A DNA stretch of 17,990 nucleotides, taken from assembly GCA_022710245.1 (NCBI GenBank), contig JAKLHH010000027.1, forward strand, positions 1 to 17,990, in the 5' to 3' direction. Below, piece by piece: positions 9,452 to 14,839 of the stretch. The DNA is from Myxococcota bacterium. GTDB taxonomy: Bacteria > Myxococcota > Polyangia > GCA-2747355 > JAKLHH01. Numbering within the stretch: the stretch's first letter is position 1; every line of letters starts with the position of its first letter. Below the pieces are notes generated by a model. It did not search any database, had not been told where the DNA came from, and saw only the letters and a list, made by a program, of their open reading frames with translations. Made by a program: the position numbers and the translations under genes.

Positions 9452-11205
9452 TGCACGACGATCGAGCGCTGCGCCGTGGCCTGGTTACCGGCGCGATCGG
9501 TGATCACGGCGAGGAGCTGATGCGTGCCGACCGGCAGGGTGAAGGCCGGGACGGTGCAGCTCACCGTGGTGGCGAAGCCGGTGATCCACGGACCGGAGAA
9601 GGTGCAGAGGGCGGCGCCGCCGCCGAGCTCGGCCGGGAGCCCGTCGAGGTAGAGCCGCGCCGAGGCCACGCCGCTGACGCGGGTCGCGTCGATCGGGTAG
9701 CCGCTCGGGTCGCCGCCGACGACGGAGACGCTGAGCGCGCTCGTCCTCAGCACCAGGGCGCTGGCGGCCGGGCTGCTGAAGGCGATGGTGGGCGCGGTGC
9801 GGTCCACGTTGAAGGAGACGTCGCGGCTCGTGCTGCGGCGACCGCAGCCGTCCTGCAGGGTGGCGCGGAGGGTGTGCGCGCCCGCGGCGACGCCGGAGAG
9901 GGTCGCGCCGACGCCGTTGAACCTGCCCTGGTAGACGCCGTCGAGGTGGATGGCGGTGGTGTACTCGCTGCTCAGCCACCAGCCGTCGTCGCTGACGCCG
10001 CTGAGGCTCACCCGCACGGGGTCGCTTGACCAGGCGCCGCCGACCGAGACAGCGGTGAAGGTGGGGGCGGTGTGGTCGAGGTTCACGCGCTGGGAGTGCG
10101 TCTCGCCGCCGCAGGTGGCGCGGACGTCGATCGCGCCGCTGAAGGCGCCGACGTTGAAGCTGTGCCACGTGTAGGGCGTCACCACGGCGCTCACCAGCGA
10201 GACCCCGCCATGGAACAGGGAGATGGTGGCGTGGGCGCAGGTGCCGGTGAGCGGCAGCACGCGGGCCGAGAGGGTGGCGGGCCCGCAGAGGGTGCGGTTC
10301 ACCAGGTCGTCCGAGGCGTCACGCACCTCGACCTTGAAGAGCGCGGCGGCCGCCTTGGGGTCCTGCACGCAGCTGCAGGTGGTGGACTCGAAGCCGTCGA
10401 TCAGCCGGAGCGAGCCGGCGACGCACTCGAGGTCGTCCTCGACGTGCCCGCCGCAGCGCACGCCGGAGCGCGCGAGCACCTCCTCCATGCAGTCACCGAC
10501 GATGTACGGCATCGTGTTGCGCTGGAAGTGCCAGGTCGCGTCGCCGGCGTAGCCGCAGGCCGTCTTGGCGGCGGTCTGGTCGTTGGCGCCGTGGGTGTAG
10601 CCGTGCGTGTGGCTGACCTCGTGCCAGGTGATGCCGGCGCCCTGGTCATACGGCCACGGGTAGGGGAGGTAGCGGCAGGGCGAGACCGTCGCCGGGTTGG
10701 TGCAGACCGGCAGGCCGATCTCTGCCTGCACATCGGCGAACCAGTGCGACCAGGAGAAGGTCTCGTCGCCGCCGTAGTCGTAGTCGTGCTGGTCCGCGCC
10801 GGCCACGCTCGCGTTCCCCATGCCGCCGCTGCAGTTCACGTGCAGGTCGTTGAGGCTCAGGCTCATGTCCACGATCTTGTCCAGCTGGGTCTGAAGGGTC
10901 GACGAGTACCAGGGGTCGCCGGTGCACTTGCGGTAGGGACCGGTGGTCCCGCCATAGGTGAGGTTCACGGTGCCCGTCATCGCCTGGCTCAGGCACTCGC
11001 GGAAGGCGCGGGTCACGGCGGCGGTGCGGCCGAAGCGGGTGAGCTTCTCCTGGAAGCTCCGCAGCGCGGGCGTGCAGGTCCCGCCGTAGTTGATGTCGCC
11101 GAGCAGCGGGGCGCGCTGGGCTCCGAGCTCCGGGTCAACATCTCCGCAACCGAGGACGGCGAGGGTGAGGGTCAGTGTCGCGACAGCGGTGAACGATCGT
11201 CTCAT
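9448..11205 (-). CDS. Secreted lipoprotein, metzincin-like metalloprotease with Ig-like repeats
   Basis: A 585-residue exported protein. The N-terminus is a lipoprotein signal ending LAVLGC with Cys20 as the lipidation site. The catalytic motif at 195-205 is HEVSHTHGYTH, exactly the HExxHxxGxxH of metzincin zinc proteases, and M232 (NTMPYIV) is a possible Met-turn. At least 14 cysteines in the first ~420 residues suggest disulfides outside the cytoplasm. From about 290 on there are beta-rich stretches resembling bacterial Ig-like or adhesion modules, including two with DHTAPTF- and DRTAPTI-type junctions. ATG 11205 has AAGAGAGG about four bases upstream on the minus strand. It converges on the kinase gene, and the stop codons overlap. 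No specific peptidase family was recognised and the substrate is unknown. Confidence 0.85.
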   Translation of the reverse strand: MRRSFTAVATLTLTLAVLGCGDVDPELGAQRAPLLGDINYGGTCTPALRSFQEKLTRFGRTAAVTRAFRECLSQAMTGTVNLTYGGTTGPYRKCTGDPWYSSTLQTQLDKIVDMSLSLNDLHVNCSGGMGNASVAGADQHDYDYGGDETFSWSHWFADVQAEIGLPVCTNPATVSPCRYLPYPWPYDQGAGITWHEVSHTHGYTHGANDQTAAKTACGYAGDATWHFQRNTMPYIVGDCMEEVLARSGVRCGGHVEDDLECVAGSLRLIDGFESTTCSCVQDPKAAAALFKVEVRDASDDLVNRTLCGPATLSARVLPLTGTCAHATISLFHGGVSLVSAVVTPYTWHSFNVGAFSGAIDVRATCGGETHSQRVNLDHTAPTFTAVSVGGAWSSDPVRVSLSGVSDDGWWLSSEYTTAIHLDGVYQGRFNGVGATLSGVAAGAHTLRATLQDGCGRRSTSRDVSFNVDRTAPTIAFSSPAASALVLRTSALSVSVVGGDPSGYPIDATRVSGVASARLYLDGLPAELGGGAALCTFSGPWITGFATTVSCTVPAFTLPVGTHQLLAVITDRAGNQATAQRSIVVH

Positions 11206-11318
11206 GTGGCCTCTCTTGGCGCCTGGTGGCGCGACGCCGGGACCTACAGCATGAGGCGGGCCAGCGTGGAGGGCCGCGAGGCCACAGGGGTTCCGCGCGA
11301 TCAGCGGCAGCGCTCACC

Positions 11319-11364
11319 TTGCAGGCCTGCCAGCGCTTGCATGCAAGCCTTGCAGAGCGCCTGC
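11319..11364. repeat. Cluster of perfect palindromes, probable operator or hairpin
   Basis: GCAGGCCTGC (11321-11330) and GCTTGCATGCAAGC (11335-11348) are perfect palindromes lying four bases apart. They are followed by CTTGCAG and a GCCTGC (11359-11364) that can pair with the first GCAGGC (11321-11326) around the same centre. The stretch could be a tandem operator for a dimeric regulator or fold into a long imperfect hairpin. Its position between divergent genes favours regulation. Confidence 0.5.
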
Positions 11365-11455
11365 ACCGGCCCCGGGCGCGCCAGCTGCAGGCGGCGGCCA
11401 TCAGGCAGACACCCGCACGCACCGCGGCACGCCGGGGTCTCCATGGGTTGGCCCG

Positions 11456-11485
11456 TCGACGAGCAGGCACGAAGCCTGCTAATCT
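11456..11485 (+). promoter_or_regulatory. Candidate extended -10 promoter for the beta-helix lipoprotein
   Basis: TCGACG (11456-11461, 4/6) and TAATCT (11480-11485, 3/6) are 18 bases apart, and TGC directly before the second box makes an extended -10 element. The transcript would begin near 11492, leaving a leader of about 24 bases with GAGGG at 11506-11510. Confidence 0.35.
11462..11480. repeat. Inverted repeat between the -35 and -10 boxes
   Basis: AGCAGGC (11462-11468) and GCCTGCT (11474-11480) form perfect seven-base arms around ACGAA. The repeat fills the spacer of the candidate promoter, a classic repressor position. Its half-site GCAGGC also occurs at 11321 and, reversed, at 11359. 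Confidence 0.45.
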
Positions 11486-11515
11486 GGACTGCACTAGCCA
11501 CTAACGAGGGAGCAC

Positions 11516-12355
11516 ATGTCACGACACTACCTGAGCCCTGTCATAGCTTGCGTCCTGCTCTGCGCGGCCTGCGGGGATCGCGCGGTGACCGCCACGGTGG
11601 GCCCCGGAGATGACGTCGGCTACAGCGACACCGTCGACGTCGTCTCGGTGGGCGGCACGACCTGGATCGTCAGCGGCGAGCCAGGCAGCGACTGCGTCGA
11701 CCTCGGCGGGCAGTGCGTGAACATCACCGACGTGAAGCGGCAAGCCTGCGGCGACCCGAACGCGCAGGCCGACATCGTCATCGTCGACGGCAAGGTGGTG
11801 GACGTGATCTGCTATCCGCCGAGGTCGAGCGGGGTGGGGATCGAGACGGCCACGACGAGCCAGGACGGCAAGGTCACGCTCCCGCAGAGCTCGAAGGACC
11901 GGGTCATCATCTTCGGGGCGGAGACGAACGGCAAGCCCGTCACGGGAGACGTGAAGATCGACGCCGAGAACGTCTCCATCATCGGCAACGGCGTCGACAA
12001 GACCATCCTGGCCGGCAACGTCACCATGGCCTCCAACAACTCGCACCTCCGCGGGCTCACCATCGAGGGCAACCTGGTCTTCGAGAAGAACGCGAACAAC
12101 GCGACCGCCGCCTTCTGCAAGGTGAAGGGCAACCTCGAGGTCCACTCCAACGACGTCATCATCATGAGCTGCCAGATCTTCGGGGACCTGAAGGTCTCGG
12201 GCAACGGCGTCAGCCTGCTCGGCGTCGGGGTCGGCGGCAAGCTCACCGTCGAGGGCAGCGGGTCCACCTGCCAGGGCGTCTATCAGATCAACGACGCGAA
12301 CGGCGACAAGGTGGTGCAGCCGACCGAGAAGGGCGCCGCGCTCACCTGCAAGTAG
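11516..12355 (+). CDS. Beta-helix-like lipoprotein of unknown function
   Basis: A 279-residue exported lipoprotein; no named family recognised. The signal peptide ends LLCAAC with Cys19 as the lipidation site. From about residue 125 the chain is a series of short strands alternating with Asn/Gly turns (GDVKIDAENVSIIGNG, GNVTMASNNSHLRGLTIEG, GNLEVHSNDVIIMSCQI, GDLKVSGNGVSLLGVGVGGK). This pattern is typical of a right-handed parallel beta-helix. Asn-rich turns and residues such as DKTILAGNVT suggest a pectate-lyase-like fold, but no catalytic signature was identified. Six or more cysteines may form disulfides. ATG 11516 has GAGGG five bases upstream. It is divergent from the metzincin-like lipoprotein and convergent with the next gene. 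Confidence 0.8.
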   Translation: MSRHYLSPVIACVLLCAACGDRAVTATVGPGDDVGYSDTVDVVSVGGTTWIVSGEPGSDCVDLGGQCVNITDVKRQACGDPNAQADIVIVDGKVVDVICYPPRSSGVGIETATTSQDGKVTLPQSSKDRVIIFGAETNGKPVTGDVKIDAENVSIIGNGVDKTILAGNVTMASNNSHLRGLTIEGNLVFEKNANNATAAFCKVKGNLEVHSNDVIIMSCQIFGDLKVSGNGVSLLGVGVGGKLTVEGSGSTCQGVYQINDANGDKVVQPTEKGAALTCK

Positions 12356-12374
12356 CCTCGCCCACGGGGCTCGG
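12356..12374. terminator. Weak hairpin between convergent genes
   Basis: CCTCGCCC and GGGCTCGG flank an ACG loop and pair at six of eight positions. It lies right after the stop at 12355 and nine bases before the stop of the minus-strand gene, so it could serve both. There is no T-run on either strand, so confidence is low. Confidence 0.2.
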
Positions 12375-12383
12375 CAGGGGGAC

Positions 12384-13010
12384 TCAGAACGCGTCCCAGC
12401 CCGGGTTGGTCGGGCAGCGGCCGGGCGGCGGCTTCCCCTCAACGGTGAGGTGGAGGGGCGGCGCCTCCAGGGTCCCGCTCCAGACGCCCGGCTCGGGCTT
12501 CACCTGGTAGCGCACCACCACCTTGTAGAAGCCGGGCGCGATCCCCTTGCGTCCGTTCACCACGCGCGCGGCCCAGGCGGCGAGGTCGATCTGGTGCCGC
12601 ACGCCCTCGCCCGGTCCTCCGAGGGTGACTGCGACCGGCGCTGACTTGTCTCGGGCATCGACGAGCGTGATGCGCTGCTCGCCCCGCCCATTGAAGCGCG
12701 CCCGGCAGCCCTCCCGTGACGGCGTGGGGTAGCGAAGGGTGACGGAGAAGTAGTCGTAGTGCCGCTCGCTCGACTGCACGTGGGAGCGGACCACGAGCCG
12801 GCGCGCGCCCACGGCGCGGAGCTGCACCTCGAGCAGGACGGGCTTGCCGGCCTGCACCTTCTCCGAGGCGAGGCCTGCCGCGAGCTGGAGCCCGCCCACG
12901 GCCTCGCTGAGCGCCAGCCGCTCCTTGCGTCGTGGCTGCGGCGCGGCGTGAGAGGGGAGGGCGACGGCGAGGGCGAGGCAGGGGAGAGCGAGCAAGAGCG
13001 CATGACGCAT
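12384..13010 (-). CDS. Secreted protein of unknown function, beta-sandwich-like
   Basis: A 208-residue exported protein that I do not recognise. The start at 13010 is chosen because it begins a clean Sec signal peptide (MRHALLLALPCLALAVALPS, cut after about residue 22); the longer frame to 13112 only adds basic sequence ahead of it. The mature part alternates hydrophobic strands with turns (KVQAGKPVLLEVQLRAVGAR, YDYFSVTLRYP, GFYKVVVRYQVKP, PPLHLTVEGKPP). This suggests an Ig-like or BsuPI-like beta-sandwich used for binding rather than catalysis. Only two mature cysteines are present. The C-terminus ends in GWDAF. No clear Shine-Dalgarno precedes the ATG; a promoter-like pair ends six bases upstream. 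It is divergent from yacG. Confidence 0.72.
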   Translation of the reverse strand: MRHALLLALPCLALAVALPSHAAPQPRRKERLALSEAVGGLQLAAGLASEKVQAGKPVLLEVQLRAVGARRLVVRSHVQSSERHYDYFSVTLRYPTPSREGCRARFNGRGEQRITLVDARDKSAPVAVTLGGPGEGVRHQIDLAAWAARVVNGRKGIAPGFYKVVVRYQVKPEPGVWSGTLEAPPLHLTVEGKPPPGRCPTNPGWDAF

Positions 13011-13016
13011 GAGCAG

Positions 13017-13045
13017 AAGATCGCACCGGCGCCCAGCGGCGGCAA
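13017..13045 (-). promoter_or_regulatory. Candidate promoter for the secreted protein (minus strand)
   Basis: On the minus strand TTGCCG (13040-13045) and GATCTT (13017-13022) are separated by 17 bases, matching the sigma-70 boxes at 4/6 and 3/6. The -10-like box ends six bases before ATG 13010, which again predicts a nearly leaderless transcript. Confidence 0.25.
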
Positions 13046-13089
13046 GTCGCCGCTGGCGCGGCCGCGTGCCGTGCTTTATCTTCCTCGCG

Positions 13090-13287
13090 ATGCGTCGCTG
13101 TCCGATCTGCAAGGCCCCGGTGGCGAGCCGCGAGGAGAACGGCGCCTTTCCCTTCTGCTCCTCCCGCTGCCAGCTGGTCGACCTGGGCCACTGGCTCGAC
13201 GAGAGCTACCGGATCCCGGTGGTGGAGCCGGAGGACGAGGAGCCACCGGCGGCGCCGGAGCCGGACGGAGAGCGAGGCAAGGACTGA
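13090..13287 (+). CDS. yacG: DNA gyrase inhibitor YacG
   Basis: A 65-residue zinc-binding protein. In E. coli, YacG binds GyrB and inhibits supercoiling by gyrase. The start ATG 13090 is set by the family N-terminus (RRCPICKAP); an upstream in-frame ATG at 13009 would add an unrelated basic extension. The four zinc ligands are C4, C7, C23 and C27 (CxxC-x15-CxxxC), followed by the conserved QLVDLGHWLDESYRIP. The C-terminus is an acidic, proline-rich tail. No Shine-Dalgarno is visible; TTTATC lies nine bases before the ATG and might be part of a -10 box. It is divergent from the secreted protein gene. Confidence 0.93.
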   Translation: MRRCPICKAPVASREENGAFPFCSSRCQLVDLGHWLDESYRIPVVEPEDEEPPAAPEPDGERGKD

Positions 13288-13317
13288 GCGGGCCCGCGAC
13301 TAGCGGACGGGTCCTTG

Positions 13318-13332
13318 CACCCTACCAGGGTG
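13318..13332. repeat. Inverted repeat upstream of the VWA lipoprotein gene
   Basis: CACCCT-ACC-AGGGTG has perfect six-base arms and lies 20 bases before the first ATG of the downstream gene. It may be an operator or a small leader hairpin; a terminator for yacG is less likely since no T-run follows. Confidence 0.35.
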
Positions 13333-13352
13333 ACCTCTGCTGCGGAGACTCA

Positions 13353-14318
13353 ATGATGATGCGCCGGAAGCTGCTGCTCCTCTCGCCCGTGCTCCTCACC
13401 CTCGGCTGCGCCGACTCCTCCTTCGTCGCCGGTGACGCCCGCGCGCTCGACTCGGGGACCGGCAGCGGCGAGAACCCGTTCAGCCAGCCAGACTTCCGGG
13501 GCGAGCAGGTCAGCTACACCTGCAAGGACGTCGTCGACATCGTCTTCGTGCTCGACGTCTCGAGCTCGATGAGCTTCGTGCTGAGCACGCTGGAGAAGGA
13601 GATCGGCCTGGTCGTCGACGCCGCCAACAAGCTCGCGCCCGACGCGCACCTGGGGCTGATCGGCTACGTGGACAACTACCGGCTGGACACCACGGGGCCG
13701 CTCGAGGGCGGCAAGGTCCACACGGCCGCCGCCACGCTGCAAAAGGCCTTCGCCAACTACAGGACGACCTACACGGACGCGGATCGCAACCCCGGCGACG
13801 GGCCCACCGGCCCGACGCTGCAGAACCCGGTCTGCGAGGAGAACGCGGTGGACTCGCTGGTGGGGGCCGCGGAGGAGTTCCCCTGGCGTGCCAACGCGAC
13901 CCGCGTGATCATCGTCGCCACCGACGACACCTTCCTCGAGCGGCCCGACAACTACGGTGATCGCGACGGCGACGGCAAGACCGACAAGACCGACTTCCCG
14001 CGCGAGGGCAACTACCCGGCGAAGAGCACCATGGCGGAGGCGATCGCCGCGGTGAAGAAGGTCAAGGCGCGCGTCTTCTCCTTCACCCGGCTGAAGGACC
14101 CCGGGCTCTTCGCCCCCACCCGCTGCGGGACGCCGCGACGCCTGCCCTGGAGCTCGATCTCCGACGGCTGGAGCACCCCGTACAAGGGGCAGAAGCCGAT
14201 CCCGACGGAGACCGCCGGCGGCAACTTCGACATCGATCTGGTCTTCGGGGGCAAGCTCTCCCTCACCACCACCATCAACAACGTCGTCCTCGAGAGCTAC
14301 TGCAAGCCGATCGAGTGA
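13353..14318 (+). CDS. VWA-domain lipoprotein
   Basis: A 321-residue surface or periplasmic lipoprotein with a von Willebrand factor A domain, probably for metal-dependent binding to another protein. The signal peptide ends LLTLGC (Cys19). The VWA domain starts near residue 60 with VDIVFVLDVSSSM, whose D68-x-S70-x-S72 is the MIDAS motif. RVIIVATDD (184-192) is the strand-end Asp region. A calcium-loop-like DRDGDGKTDKTD (203-214) is inserted after it. The last strands (KARVFSFTRL) complete the fold. Three ATG codons stand in a row (13353, 13356, 13359); GGAGA at 13344-13348 suits the second best, so the true start may be three bases later. It converges on the next gene with only nine bases between stops. 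The ligand is unknown. Confidence 0.88.
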   Translation: MMMRRKLLLLSPVLLTLGCADSSFVAGDARALDSGTGSGENPFSQPDFRGEQVSYTCKDVVDIVFVLDVSSSMSFVLSTLEKEIGLVVDAANKLAPDAHLGLIGYVDNYRLDTTGPLEGGKVHTAAATLQKAFANYRTTYTDADRNPGDGPTGPTLQNPVCEENAVDSLVGAAEEFPWRANATRVIIVATDDTFLERPDNYGDRDGDGKTDKTDFPREGNYPAKSTMAEAIAAVKKVKARVFSFTRLKDPGLFAPTRCGTPRRLPWSSISDGWSTPYKGQKPIPTETAGGNFDIDLVFGGKLSLTTTINNVVLESYCKPIE

Positions 14319-14327
14319 GCCTCCCCA

Positions 14328-14777
14328 TCACGGGCGGTAGCGCCAGAACGGCCGCTCGTCGAGGAAGCGCGCGCGCAGCAGCCTGCGGCGATAGCCGAAG
14401 ACCGCGATCGGGCTGGCGACCAGCATCGTCAGGGTCAGGGCCAGCCAGGGCGGCAGCGCCTCGCAGCACGAACCTGCCCCGAGGCAGAGGACCACGAGCG
14501 AGTACCAGGGGAAGTCGGGCCGGCGCTGCTCCAGGGTGCGGCGGTAGTCCTCCTCGCAGCGCTCGCAGCGGCGTCCAGCCGGGAGCGCGTGTCCCTCGCA
14601 GCGAGGCGCGGCGCAGCGGCGGCAGCGCCCGCCGCCCGTCACCTCGTCGCAGACGACGCAGCGCTCGTGCAGGCTGACCTGGCGGAACGCGCTGGAGCCA
14701 GCCAGCGGAGCTGCGGCCTCGAACGTCCTCTGCTCTCTGCTGGCGCTGCGGCGCAGCGCGACCTGGCGATCCAGCAT
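14328..14777 (-). CDS. Small membrane protein with cross-brace-like zinc finger
   Basis: A 149-residue protein of no recognised family. Residues 40-74 hold eight likely zinc ligands: C40, C43, C52, C55, C60, H63, C71 and C74 (CxxC-x8-CxxC-x4-CxxH-x7-CxxC). The spacing resembles RING/B-box-like two-zinc cross-brace domains. Two hydrophobic segments follow (about 92-108 and 110-128), then a basic tail rich in Arg and aromatic residues. The zinc domain is therefore probably cytosolic and anchored to the inner membrane. A strong GGAGGAGAG lies a few bases before ATG 14777 on the minus strand, which supports the start. The SPFH protein gene ends 63 bases upstream on the same strand, so co-transcription is likely. 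Function unknown. Confidence 0.8.
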   Translation of the reverse strand: MLDRQVALRRSASREQRTFEAAAPLAGSSAFRQVSLHERCVVCDEVTGGGRCRRCAAPRCEGHALPAGRRCERCEEDYRRTLEQRRPDFPWYSLVVLCLGAGSCCEALPPWLALTLTMLVASPIAVFGYRRRLLRARFLDERPFWRYRP

Positions 14778-14839
14778 GGTGCTCTCCTCCGGGTTGAGCT
14801 CGACTTGCCTGTGAGTGAGTCAGCGGGGCGAGCCGGGCG

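Larger units (their letters stand above)
11206..11515. other. Divergent intergenic region rich in palindromes
   Basis: These 310 bases separate the metzincin-like lipoprotein (minus) from the beta-helix lipoprotein (plus). Open frames crossing it are antisense or shadow frames with no protein features. It contains a cluster of TTGCA/TGCAA and GCAGGC/GCCTGC repeats at 11319-11364 and a promoter with an internal inverted repeat at 11456-11485. No convincing promoter was found for the minus-strand gene. Confidence 0.6.

Noticed and set aside
10072..11613. A 513-codon plus-strand frame
   Set aside because: It lies antisense to the metzincin-like lipoprotein and runs across the palindromic intergenic region; it has no signal, motif or ribosome binding site.
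13009..13089. N-terminal extension of YacG from ATG 13009
   Set aside because: The extension is basic, matches no YacG, and overlaps the start of the divergent secreted protein gene.
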